From Hetaerina americana (Eukaryota; Arthropoda; Insecta; Odonata; Calopterygidae), in NCBI GenBank assembly GCA_022747635.1, contig JAKTNV010000005.1:52155513-52219512 (forward strand): 64,000 bases of DNA. Direction: 5' to 3'. The position numbers and the translations under genes are program-made. The notes beneath the pieces are model-generated. The model was not told the DNA's origin, did not search any database, and saw only the letters and a program-made list of their open reading frames with translations. Below are positions 47,570 through 58,335 of the stretch, one piece after another; position 1 is the stretch's first letter; each line of letters begins with the position of its first letter.

Positions 47570-48055
47570 CAAAAGTACATCCCTAGAGCGTCGACACACA
47601 TTTACCAGAGGCTTTCCACGACTTGAGGGCTCCCTGCTGGGTGGATTCTGGAAAGTTCATTAGGGTACGTTTGCAAGCCTCTTTGACGGCACTTAGGGTC
47701 CCATGGTGGTATCCTTTGAGAAAGGATTTCACTTATGGGAAAAGGAAAAAGCCTGCCGGTACCAAGTCGGGACTGTGATGGAGTTGGGGAATCGTTGCGA
47801 TGTCGTTTAAGAAGATCTTTCCAAGCACACACTCGACTCTTATTTTGGTTGCCCGTTAAGACCATCTGGACGAGTTTAGCACAGACCTGTCTCATTGCCA
47901 AATTTTTAGTGATAATGGGATGCACAGCCATCTTACCAATTCCAATACGAGTACCAACTTCGATCATATGCACTTTTAATCGACGGTCTGAATTCAGAAC
48001 TGTACGAACAATTCATGAAAAACTTGTTACCGATACTTTTTAAACCTTGTACATG
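47570..48055 (-). pseudogene. Second mariner transposase relic
   Basis: On the minus strand about 47990-47850 reads RRLKVHMIEVGTRIGIGKMA and NLAMRQVCAKLVQMVLTGNQ, matching the second HTH and linker of mariner transposases (LGMRKVCAKWVPRLLTDDQ). A jump then brings HHSPDLVPAGFFLFP (the third-aspartate block, usually PYSPDLAPCDFFLFP) at about 47785-47740, with YHHGTLSAVKEACKRTLMNF towards the C-terminus at about 47710-47650. The segment with the first two catalytic residues is gone. Stops and frame changes are present. Which mariner subfamily is not clear. Confidence 0.8.
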
Positions 48056-48309
48056 AAAATGACCTTCTAGATAATCGTCCCTAATTGATCATTTCTGCCA
48101 TCTGGTCATCGGATTATTACTTAACATTGAGCTGGCGAGCCCTACCCCTCGCCTTATTTTCCTACCCTCTATACTCTCCAACATGAAACCCGAAAACCAC
48201 ATCTCCTAAAAACTATGCACATGAAACCGCCCCCCGGATAAGACACAATGATAATGCATGCCACCGAAACAATAATTCGTTAGAAAAAACAAGTCTGCAA
48301 ACTGAATTT
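48056..48309. other. No gene seen
   Basis: Short spacer between a mariner relic and a LINE copy; nothing recognised. Confidence 0.5.
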
Positions 48310-48311
48310 GT

Positions 48312-48950
48312 GATTTTTTATCATTATAGTTAGTCTACTGGTTTAGGGTAAGTTTGAGATGGACTCCGGCAATACACGCTACGGTAGCCCGCACTAGCAT
48401 TTGACAGAATATCCTTAAACCTCATTGACCACATTTTGCAATTAGTCATTTCGAAATCATGAAACTTTCTACCTAACTTAACTCCGGCTAAAACACCTCC
48501 TCACTTCCACCCTCAGCCATGATTTCCCGGAATTGTAATATCTATTATAACCTGCAGCATCTCATTGCCTCTCAGCATCTCTTGCGTCTACTTGTACCCT
48601 CTTCTTCAAATTTTTACTAACAGTATCTCTCTTCCTCTACCTTTCCTGAAACGTAATCATTGGTTAACCTTCACATCCATTTCATTTTCTCCATCATTTT
48701 CCTCACATATTTTAAAATGTTCCATTTCTACTCTTTTCCTCTTGTTTCAACGGCTAAATTTCTGAAACATGCAAAATTGCGGTCAATATTTAAGGTTTCA
48801 CTAGACTTTTTCGATATATTTACTTAAGGTGTCTGTTGTCAAATCCCGCCTCTTATTAAGCGCTTATTTCCTAACACAATTCTTCTTCTCCCAACCACTC
48901 GAACCATTCTAATTGAAATTACCTCCTGAACAGTTATAAATGGAATTACC
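48312..48950 (-). mobile_element. RTE-like LINE, C-terminal part, old copy
   Basis: The 3' end at 48318-48365 (TTATCATTATAGTTAGTCTAC, GGTTTAGGGTAAG, GATGGACTC) aligns with 38061-38107 of the young inverted copy. Further matches follow collinearly: 48745-48800 ('ttgtttcaacggctaaatttctgaaacatgcaaa') and 48830-48900 ('ggtgtctgttgtcaaatcccgcctc'). Minus-strand sense; strongly diverged and non-coding. Confidence 0.7.
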
Positions 48951-48954
48951 TCCC

Positions 48955-49012
48955 CCCACCACACGCCCTTGCGGCGGCTTGCTGGGTATTATGTAGATAT
49001 AGATAACAGTTA
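48955..49012 (+). mobile_element. LINE 3'-end motif (fragment)
   Basis: CCACCACACGCCCTTGCGGC then GGCTTGCTGGGTATTATGTA at 48956-48996 matches, on the opposite strand, the block at 32466-32515. It probably derives from the CR1/L2-like family whose coding end is seen at 24240-24670. Confidence 0.6.
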
Positions 49013-51685
49013 AACTGTTCTATGTGTTCTAGTTTACTACCTGTTTAAATATATTCTATTTGTTCCAGTTTAGCATTTTGTTTAGTCACAAATAGATTCG
49101 TACGTTTACAGATATAATTAATAGAACTTCATCGTACTTTACTAAGTGTTGCAAATTAAACTCGTTTTGGCCCTATCATATCATTAATTGGCAAATTAAA
49201 TCCCCGAGAGGTAAATTTAATCAGGATTCATCCTAAGCGCAAGAGTTTTAGAGGTTCAAGATTTTAATTGGCGGTATTTCTTTCAAATCAACTGCAAGAA
49301 TCAAGTTTTCGTTAACCTTTGCATTTCATTTCTTTCTCCGAATACGGAATTGCACCCTAAAGGGTCTCCTATAGAAGAAGCGCGATTAAACCTTTTTTCA
49401 GCTAATAGATTTGGAAAAGTCCCTTGCAATGTATATATTTACAATATTTACTCTGGGAAATAAATCCCTTCGAGACTAAATTCCACGTTCGAGTTTTTAC
49501 AAAATATGTATTTAGAGGTTCATGAATTTAGTTACTCCGAAAGAGCATAACATATTGTACATATGATACAAATGCATTAGCGAATTCATTCACACTCACA
49601 TCATTAAACCCGAGGCGAGATACCGTGACCTTAAGACTAAAATTAGACCAGCGTTTATTTGACCGAGCAATAACAAATGAGGATGTGTGCGATGATTTAT
49701 CTTCGACAGATGTATTTTAGTTGTTATATTCACAAAACGAACGAGAATCAGTTCCTAATTAAGAATATGAAAAAAGCATACCGAGGATCGATGAGTGCAC
49801 AACATCCATTAAAATGCTCGCTAAAATCTTCTCCAAAAAGTTTAATGGGTAATGGCCGCAGAAGAGTACGTATATCAATGTCCTCTACATCTCCTCATAC
49901 ATTGAGAATTGTTTGACCGACTTCTTGGTCGGCGGCGATACACGGATACACGTGGAGGAGGATTAGTGCACTTTCCCCTGAAACGCTTCCCTGTCATTGA
50001 AGAGAGGGTACTTTCATCGTACGGGCTCGTTATCGGTGGGAAGCAGAATCACGTATCGTGGCGCTCTCCACGTTCCGAAATTGAAATTTGCGAAACAGAA
50101 AAGCCCTGAATCCACTCCCTATCCACGCCGTATGTGGATAGGAAGTCACTCGACGCTCTACTCCCTCCACTTGTTGGTGGATGTTACCTTTCGGCCGGGA
50201 TGGTATTAGACTTTCGCTAGGAATAATTCACCTGAACGTCCGCTACGTGATGTTACGGATTGCTTTTTATTATATTTTGTTGGTTTCCACCAAAATGGAA
50301 GTAAAATGACGGCGTGTGAGTCCTCGGAATATCTGTTCAAATTCTAGTTTTGCCAATAAGTGTCTCAGTATCCCTCAGTCTTTTCGCTCTCCATTTTACT
50401 TTACCAGGGTCACACTAAAAATAAATGAGCAATGAAGTCTCAAATGAGTGGCGGTATCATACTTCGGCTACTTGAGATGGCACTCCTAAATTCGAAATAA
50501 TATCCGGATAAGCCATAATTTGGCGAAAGTTTCTTTTCTCGAACGTAAAATTTCCTGGTTCATCATAGTGGGTGGAAAGAAATTCGCGTTTTTTTAATCC
50601 GTAATCAACGCATTTGACCGATAAAACACATTATGTGTACTCAAAACCTCATCCATTAACATGTCAATGCCAAAGTGCTAAATATTTAAAATAAGTGGGA
50701 TTTCGCATAAGTTGTTTCTGCATTTATTTCGAGCAGAGATAAAATTTGATTCTGCCTAAATCGGAAACATCGAAATAGTTTGCTTGCAAGGAAAATGCAG
50801 CTGGAAAAATATGAATACTTTTTCAAACGGAATAATTTCCCATGCGTTTGTCAATTTATGCATCGTGAAAAAAAATTTATCAAAATGGTATGACCTATCT
50901 GTTTTATATATACGAGGAAGGATAGATCCAGAGGAAAAAATATGAATACAATCAAATGACACAAGTTGTGGATATCTCAGGTAACAAAAACAAACTTTAC
51001 CTTAAAGAATACCAACTATTAAATTTCGTTTTATTAATAATTTTAACTGTCAATTCAAAGATCTGTATTGAAATTTATGCATTGAAAGTTAGTAGTTCAT
51101 GGATATAATAATTAACATACTGCTAACCATAATTTAATTTCCAAATTTGCTTCAAACAATGTAAAAGAAAAGTCCGTGTTTACATCGAACAAAACATCCA
51201 CAGTGTGTACATGTGTATTCCGTCACCAGGTTGAGTGTATTATGAAAAGGATTAAACATTTTCTTTCGGTCTAAAGTATGAAATATTCTCTTATTTTCAA
51301 ATAATTGGACCTTTTTTGCTTTAACTGATCCTCTAATATTAGGAAATCGTATACTTACCCAATTGACATTGCTATGAATAAGTTTTTTTTGCACAAACGG
51401 TGATTACTTTTGGCAATATCTTTAGAAGGATTATATAACAATCGACCTCAACTGGATTACTGAAATCCATTCAGCAACATTAGGCTCGAGGTTGGCAGCG
51501 ACTAGTGTTTAATTAAGCAGATTAGAGAAAAACGCTTCCTTTTTAATTAAGTGAATGACATATTATCCCGACGGCTGCCCTTAAATCTCCAAAATAATTC
51601 TTGAGAGTGCCAACTTTATTTTACATTAAATTTTCTCTAAAGAAGAACCAGTGGTTACATGATATCTAAAATTAGAATAACAGTG
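49013..51685. other. No gene seen; small GC island
   Basis: About 49880-50210 is GC-richer, with overlapping motif-free frames (49909-50109 and 49997-50209, +). Elsewhere AT-rich with nothing recognised. Confidence 0.5.
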
Positions 51686-51689
51686 ATAA

Positions 51690-51805
51690 CAATGATCATG
51701 ATTACAATCACCAATGCCCTAGGTGGAGAAAAACCAACCCGGAAATCGAACCCGAAACCCTTGGTCTGGCAGACGAAGATGTTACCCCGCCACTACTGGG
51801 GCAGT
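51690..51805 (-). mobile_element. tRNA-derived SINE, head and body
   Basis: On the minus strand from 51804: GCCCCAGTAGTGGCGGGGTA (A-box region), then GGGTTCGATTTCC at about 51744 (near-consensus B-box GGTTCGANNCC), then CGGGTTGGTTTTTCTCCACC and GGGCATTGGTGATTGTAATC as the body. It is a pseudo-tRNA promoter, not a tRNA gene: the anticodon arm does not fold properly and no acceptor stem closes. Confidence 0.65.
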
Positions 51806-52685
51806 CAATTTTAAGTGAGATTACGGAATTATGCATAAATATTTTATATTAAAAAAAATATTCAGTGCTTACCAATTGTTCATGGAATCAGTAATAACTT
51901 TTATGACCTATCAATAAAAACTCATTCTAAATGCCGCTGGGAAATTATGAAGCTATTAGCGTATCCTACGCATGTTACTGATACTGATATTCATTCCTTC
52001 TTTCGTCAAGATTCTTCTTTCATTTATAATTATCATATTTATAACCCCATTTATTACCTAATACGAATATTATATATCCCACAGTGGAGATAAGGGTAGT
52101 GAATATTTTAAAGGAAAGGTCTTTTGATATATTTGCAACGTTTTGAGAAGAAGAGAGTATTCTAAAACGTTAATATCTTTTATTCAGAGTATCAAACTCA
52201 AGGATAATAATTGCCTATATTTTTAACTTATTCAATTAATTTTTAACCCTGAGGAAATGTTTTAAGTGTGCATTTTTTATGTGAACATCAGTAATTTCAA
52301 CAAACCTTTTGACTAAAAAAATCAAATAAATTCTGCCGAAAATATCTTTAAAAAATCAAAATTTGTTTCAAATATCTGCAGAGTCAATACAAAATTAATT
52401 TAAATATTTGCAATTTTTAACAAGACGACACAGTAAATTGCTGATTTTAGGTTATCCATCGTTTTCAGCAAAATATTTCTTGACAAAAATTTCCTTTGAT
52501 TCTACTAAAAATTCACAATTTAGTTTCAATATGTGCAGGTAATAGGTAGTAGGGTTAATAATATATTTATTGTGGTAACTCATTATTATGAGTTAATAAT
52601 ATATAATTTTTGTCATTATACGTACCCACCCCCATACACACATACTGTACATGACCATATATATATTAAAGGAAATTTTCACGAA
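51806..52685. other. No gene seen
   Basis: AT-rich; no recognised signal. Confidence 0.5.
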
Positions 52686-52689
52686 TGTG

Positions 52690-52862
52690 AATAATAATAC
52701 AAATGGAAGAGCGAGATAGCGCTAGCCAACGATAACAGAGAATCACATACAAAGGCAACTCACACGATTTCCATATTTTCGGTGGCGAAACTACCTACTT
52801 CTGGAAAAAGAAGGAACATTATTAATTATCAGTTGCTTCTTTCCCCTCTGGTGGAAGAACCA

Positions 52863-52865
<3 letters not shown>
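52690..52865. repeat. TA-tract-associated fold-back family, diverged copy 4
   Basis: 52757-52810 reads CAACTCACACGATTTCC, ATATTTTCGGTGGCGAAACT, then CTACTTCTGGAAAAAG, collinear with CTCACACGTTATTTC, ATATTTCGACGGAAAC and GTCTTCCTCTGAAG of copy 2. A weak inverted arm follows (52829-52858). It abuts a TA tract at 52866. Confidence 0.6.

Positions 52866-52921
<56 letters not shown>
52866..52921. repeat. (TA)n tract
   Basis: About 28 TA units, bounded by CACTGA on the left and TCAGTT on the right. Confidence 0.97.
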
Positions 52922-52924
<3 letters not shown>

Positions 52925-53114
52925 TTATTATATATATGTCATATTGTTTCTACGTTATGGGAACACCGTTGATCATGAGAGATATTATTTTTCAATAAAA
53001 GATAAAGATTTTCATCATACTACTACTCTCAAATTTATATTGTTTAAAGGTTTATTCAGTATACAAATATTTTACTCATGCATCGTTTTCTACCCTGAAG
53101 CCAGATTCATCTAA

Positions 53115-53290
53115 GCAGTGTGATGTTTTAGATACTAGATCTTCTTGGTAAAGGGAAATTGCGGCAAAGGGAAGGGAACTGTCTCCCCTTGTGGCCTGAC
53201 CTGCGATTTTCCCAAGCAGAAAAGTATTTAATGCGAGGTGAAATCTACCATCAACTATCAAACCAACCTTCTAGTTGATTCCAATATTTT
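53115..53290 (+). mobile_element. tRNA-SINE body, diverged copy
   Basis: 53132-53200 (GATACTAGATCTTCTTGGTA, then AAAGGGAAGGGAACTGTCTC) aligns with 58059-58125 of the copy at 57941 (GGTACCAGGTCTTCCTGGGA, then ATAGGGAAAGGAACTGGCCC). The end CCAACCTTCTAGTTGATTCC at 53263-53282 aligns with CCGACCTTCGGGTTGATTAC. The tRNA-like head is not visible. Confidence 0.7.
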
Positions 53291-56145
53291 CCGTCTACCT
53301 ACGTTGAATTAATCAATTGAATGGTTGGGACCTCATGGGATAGATAGGCTATATAGGGAACTCCCCCGTCATAATTCCGATGTTCAGCCACCGGCATTGG
53401 ACGCCGCGGTGAATATGCAATTCGCATTACATTAACGTGATCCGGGTCGCTTCGTGACCGGCATTACACAAAGAAATACGATGCTCCTTGAGCCCTGCGA
53501 GATTGGATCAGGAGGCGGGAGCAGAGGTAGGGTGCGGAGAGGGTTATTACAGCGGAGGGGACAGTGAAGAGAGGGGTGGAGTTTTCAGAACTCTGGACGT
53601 CTGGACAACCACGAGTAAAGGGACATTTGGTCATCACCCCTTTATTAACATGAGCGGACGAACAGGATTTTGGATGGCGATTATGTGGTAAGAAAATGCA
53701 GTGTTATGGGTCGGAGACATCCCTTGCCAATTTTTGTCCCATTTTGTCATCTTCAACCTATCAGTTTGAGGTTATCAACATTCTTTCAATCTACGAGGGT
53801 TAAGGAGATGTTTACTTGTATTTAAATGTTATTTATCCAATCAGAACATAATATTAAACCAAATACTTTAAGGAATTAACTTTTGAAGTTCCAAAGCCTT
53901 CTTAACAAATGGTAAGATCATAAAAGAATATTTACAAAAGATTTCTTTTCAGAAAGTTTTTCACTGAATTCCTTTAATATCCATCTAAAACTATTATGCA
54001 CAGGCGTTTAATATGGTTATATGATTATTCAAATTGAATCAATCAATTTAGCCCATTATAAGTATAATGAAAAAATTACATTAACTTAAGAAATGATAGT
54101 TCACCAAATTTATCTACAATCCAAAAGATTTATCAAAATATTTAACGTTTTCAACATCGGCATTCATGTACGAGTATATTTATACAAGTTTCACATGATT
54201 TTCAAAAATCGTCTAATAATATTCTAATTTTAGTATTTATGAGTTATAGGTGTAAGAGCATCGTACTCATATTTTATTGATACATGTGAATCATGTTTAT
54301 TTTTATTTTAATATTTGTTTTCCATTTCATTTTGCGATCAACTCTAGAAAATCGATGCATACTACAATTTACGTTTTGACAAAATTGGAATTATTTTGAA
54401 ATATTTGATAGATATCTCAGTTAGAATTATTTTGATTCCATGATCAAAAAAATCATAAAAATATTCACACCAAATGCGTCCGATATACATAAAACCAAAC
54501 GCAATTACTAATGTAATTTGATATGAAATTTTATTAAATCACTCTCCTTGACCCACCAAAAAGCCCTCACCTTCATTTTAGAACTGGTCACACTGATAAA
54601 CTTCTTGGTAAGGTATTTCTCCAGGACTGTTGAGGAATATTTTCACTATACTTCTTATATTCTATGCAATAAATTACTTTGTGATGATATAATAAACGCC
54701 ATAAAAATAAATATGAATTAACCAAATAATGGAAGAAAAAGGCGCTCAATTAAAACTTAGGGCTAAGAGTCCCTGATTAAAACCTTTACGGATTCCTCGG
54801 CCCAAAAAAAATAATTTCAAGTATCTTATTTTAACCTGAGATGTTTCTCAGCTAAATTAAACAAAGATCCATTTCTCAATGTTCAGAAATTTCCTAGTTG
54901 ATATTCCTAGTTAAATCTTGTTTTTAACATTTGCGGTAGCTTCCTTAAAATTAGAGCACATAGTATTACTCTGTGAATAAAAATTAATATCTTAAATTCA
55001 TATTAGAATAACCAAAATATAACTCCCTTACATTAACAATGACAGTGGATTGCCTAAAATTGAATTCAATGTATGAAAATAATATCACCAAAGTTTAATT
55101 TTTTTCAAAATTTTGATAAATTCCTTATATCCGATAACTTAAGATTTTACTTTTTATTCATTCTTAAAAAGCTCACTTTTTTGTCATTGAATGTTTTACT
55201 AATACATATCAATGCAGACTGTAATACTTTCATACATAGGTACCTTTTTCATTGCAATAAACTATCTCTGTTACAACATTTTCTAGTGTCCAAGTAGATG
55301 GGGATATTGAGAAATCTTTCGGTGAATTTCAAGTTTGTGTACTTGAATGAGAAATTCTTCAGTCTTTATATAATCACAGAACTATTTAAAATGTTACTTT
55401 CACTCTTTAATTTGGATGAACACCTTTGAGCACATATTTGAGAACTTTCTTAAAAACGCTTTTGAACACATAAATAAAAGTCCACTTTCTACAATTATAT
55501 GAATGCATTTGCAAATACCATTAAGACTAGAAAATTCTCTGTGTCTTGTTAACTTTTGTACTTTATATGCATTCACATTTCCACATCATGCGATTCGTGC
55601 TTGCCAAATATTTTCCTCCGAGACATCATGCAACATACTGAAAGTATTTTATTAATCATTAATATACCACGGCCTTTAGATAATATAAATGGCATTCTGA
55701 TTTTATATGTTAAAATGTTTGTATTTTTCATGATTCATACCAACAAATTTTATTATCAATACACCCTTGGTTAGTTATCACTCTGAGGTGAAAAAGTTTT
55801 CAGTATTGTATACATCGTCAGTTCAATTTTCATCTCATTTGGAACTATTTATAACCAACGCACAAAACATTACAAATAATTTGATATCTGCTTAAGCATA
55901 CGAATAATCTATTACCCATGCCTAACATGAGTCCATATACAGTTAATTCCTTGCCAATCATTAATTGCTTAATGTCTCCATAACGTTTTCCACTTTTTCT
56001 CTGCCTCACAAAATATAAAGCTATGCCAACCCTTCATTTGCATGAATGGTACGTGAATATTATTACTTCCGTCAAGTTCAAGGCCACGCAGTGAGAACAG
56101 TTCTTTTCATACTCCAGCCTTACAAAAAGTTCGAAGCAGAACAGT
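53291..56145. other. No gene seen; small GC island
   Basis: 53380-53650 is GC-richer, with short palindromic CGCGG/CCGGG pieces and one motif-free frame (53488-53691, +). 53700-56145 is AT-rich with nothing recognised. Confidence 0.5.
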
Positions 56146-56149
56146 GAAG

Positions 56150-56420
56150 ACTTAATCTCAGCACGCTGGATGGTATTCAGAGAGACTTAACAGTTTTCCA
56201 CAAGCCCTGCAAGTAACCTCAAAGCCATTCAGATTCAGGTTAATCCCCAAGGCAGACCTGTATTTCGCAAACAAGTCGTCAGGAATGAAGACTTTAGGAG
56301 CTTAAGCACTTTGAAACGCTCTGAAAATATCATCAACTGCTATTCCAAAGAGCCCTATGGCATCGTATTCCTTCACAATGAAATGTCACTCAAGTTCAGC
56401 TGTCTTTAAATAAGTGCTTT
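56150..56420 (-). pseudogene. Possible decayed coding sequence with a C2HC-like motif, unidentified
   Basis: One minus-strand frame reads FIVKEYDAIGLFGIAVDDIF then, after one stop near 56302, VFIPDDLFAKYRSALGINLN and CRACGKLLSLSEYHPAC (56161-56211, spacing C-x2-C-x9-H-x2-C), and then meets a stop. Amino-acid composition looks protein-like, unlike other frames here. I do not recognise the family. An open minus-strand frame just upstream (56457-56669) and a stretch near 57080-57140 might belong to it. It may be a transposon or gene relic, or chance. Confidence 0.25.
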
Positions 56421-57600
56421 CATTGCTCAATAGATTAACTTGCATTGATTTCTATTTCATGAAGCACTATTACTGTGATTACTGTTTGAATTTAGCATAA
56501 AGTTATGGTAATCATTGGTATAAATACCCACAGTCTTTACTTTGGTGGCCTTGGTTAGTTCTTCTTCTCCCAGGTTACCTCTCAGGAGAAACAATCGTTT
56601 TCGTATTGCTGAAGTGTTCACTGTGGACCACATGAGCTTTAGTGACTGAGGAAAATGCGAACTTACCAATATTTGAATGCGTATTCAAAGTGATGTTAAA
56701 GATTTATCACTTGCCCCGTCGAATTTTTTGTTGATGATATCATCCAAATAAAATCTAAAGGATCCGGATTATATGTATACAAAACTTTTTTCATAAGTTA
56801 TATTTTCCTTAACCGGTAGAGGTTCAGATTTACTGCAAAAGTTCACGACCGGAAAAAGCATTTTATCAGAGATACGTGTCACACAGCAGATTTTTATTAT
56901 TTTATATAATCCTTTTTTTAATTGCTTTCCTTGCCGTCAGATTGTGTTGCATGAGTTTGAATTGTAGTTCTTGATAGTATTGTTTCCAATATAAAAATTA
57001 TTTTACATAAAAATTGGCAATTAATATTTAAGCAATCCCAAAAACCATTTGCTGCATGCCCAAGTTGGCATCACCCAATGCCAAATACCCTACTGATAGC
57101 TTGTTGTCTAATACGTAAGCAGTTAGTCAAATGAGATTTTTACCTTCACTACTTCCAGCTCCACTACATTTACATATTCTCTATAGACCAACTAGTCCAA
57201 TAGTAGACAATTTTTTGCAAATGAGTCGCAGGACTAGTAATTTCTGGCAGCGGCACTGGTAGATTCAGTGGCAGCAGAATGAAAGTTATTTGGCGCATTT
57301 CATTTGGTGGCTGCACTTCAGATAGCTTGTTAACCATCACAGAAGGATATGGGTGCTGCAGATCCAAATTACTTCAGGAGAACACACGTTCAGATCAGAG
57401 ACTCAAGATTGACTAAAGCATTCAAAGATACCTGTACAGTGGCCGAACGACTAATTAGGTCTGTGGCCCGACCTATAAAACTTAACCTATGGCTCACTTA
57501 AATGAGTATTTAATTAGTTGATTTCAAATTCTAATCATTCATCTCAATTATATTCCGCTAAAGTTTTCTTCCGTTATGCTGCATTATATATGTGCGTGTG
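56421..57600. other. No gene recognised
   Basis: Slightly less AT-rich than the surrounding DNA, with short open frames on the minus strand (56457-56669, 57170-57367) but no domain that I can name. Confidence 0.45.
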
Positions 57601-57660
57601 TGTATATAACGTATGTGTTTGTGTGTATGTTTGTATATATGCATATGTAGTAAAATATAA

Positions 57661-57688
57661 AACCATAAACACACTAATCAACCCGAAG
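57661..57688 (-). mobile_element. SINE 3'-end fragment, inverted
   Basis: AACCATAAACACACTAATCA then ACCCGAAG is the reverse complement of the SINE 3' end at 58192-58219 with one mismatch in 28. Confidence 0.75.
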
Positions 57689-57704
57689 TCTTGTATCTTT
57701 GTCA

Positions 57705-57779
<75 letters not shown>
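57705..57779. repeat. (TA)n tract
   Basis: About 37 TA units. Confidence 0.98.
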
Positions 57780-57784
<5 letters not shown>

Positions 57785-57891
57785 ACATGTCTATTGTGTT
57801 CGTCCTTTATACGTGTTCCTGTCCCTTTTCCTTATATATGTTTCTGTATATATGAGTATTTATTCGCCGTTTGGCGGGATTTCGTGTTTGA

Positions 57892-57893
<2 letters not shown>
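57780..57893 (+). mobile_element. SINE-B 3' body, partial copy
   Basis: TGTTCGTCCTTTATACGTGT, then TTATTCGCCGTTTGGCGGGA and TTTCGTGTTTGAATGTATA match 61143-61260 closely. It lacks a tRNA-like head and is bounded by TA tracts on both sides. Confidence 0.75.

Positions 57894-57931
<38 letters not shown>
57894..57931. repeat. (TA)n tract
   Basis: About 18 TA units directly following the SINE-B body. Confidence 0.97.
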
Positions 57932-57937
<6 letters not shown>

Positions 57938-57940
57938 GTA

Positions 57941-58217
57941 TGTGGGTTGTGGTAGTCCAGGGGGTAGAGCGTTGGACTACTGACCGGAGGGTCACGGGTT
58001 CGATTCCTGGGCAAGTCACTCTGGGCACTCGCAGCTCCACCCAAGCTAAAGTGATTTTTCGGGTACCAGGTCTTCCTGGGAAACCATAACCGGCATAGGG
58101 AAAGGAACTGGCCCCCTACCCTGATGTGTGAATTTGACACGCCGTCGGGCTTAGTACTGGGTGAACTCCTGCCATCTCCTACCAAACCGACCTTCGGGTT
58201 GATTACTGTGTTTATGG

Positions 58218-58218
<1 letters not shown>
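57941..58218 (+). mobile_element. tRNA-derived SINE-A, near full length, (TA)n-tailed
   Basis: The head has an A-box-like TGGTAGTCCAGGGGG at 57950-57964 and a perfect B-box GGTTCGATTCC at 57997-58007, spaced as in a tRNA, so it carries its own Pol III promoter. The body (58008-58190) includes TTTCGGGTACCAGGTCTTCC and AGGGAAAGGAACTGGCCCCC. The 3' end CTTCGGGTTGATTACTGTGT, TTATGGTTA runs straight into TA repeats. The head is not a functional tRNA: the cloverleaf is incomplete and it is joined to an unrelated body. An older copy of the body lies at 53115-53290. Confidence 0.88.

Positions 58219-58270
<52 letters not shown>
58219..58270. repeat. (TA)n tract, SINE-A tail
   Basis: About 26 TA units starting directly at the SINE-A 3' end. 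Confidence 0.97.
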
Positions 58271-58275
<5 letters not shown>

Positions 58276-58311
58276 CAACTTAGTATATATAATATATATA
58301 TACAGTGATCA

Positions 58312-58335
58312 ACATACAAACACAGTCAACCTGAG
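58312..58335 (-). mobile_element. SINE-A 3'-end fragment, inverted, diverged
   Basis: CATACAAACACAGTCAACCTGAGG resembles the reverse complement of the SINE-A 3' end with a small gap. It lies next to a short TA-rich run (58285-58302), as the other two copies of this end do. Confidence 0.4.

Noticed and set aside
51740..51805. tRNA gene on the minus strand
   Set aside because: Pol III boxes only; no acceptor stem, and followed by a SINE-like body.
57950..58010. tRNA gene
   Set aside because: The A-box and B-box are present, but the cloverleaf is incomplete and the sequence continues into a repeated body with a TA tail; it is a SINE head.
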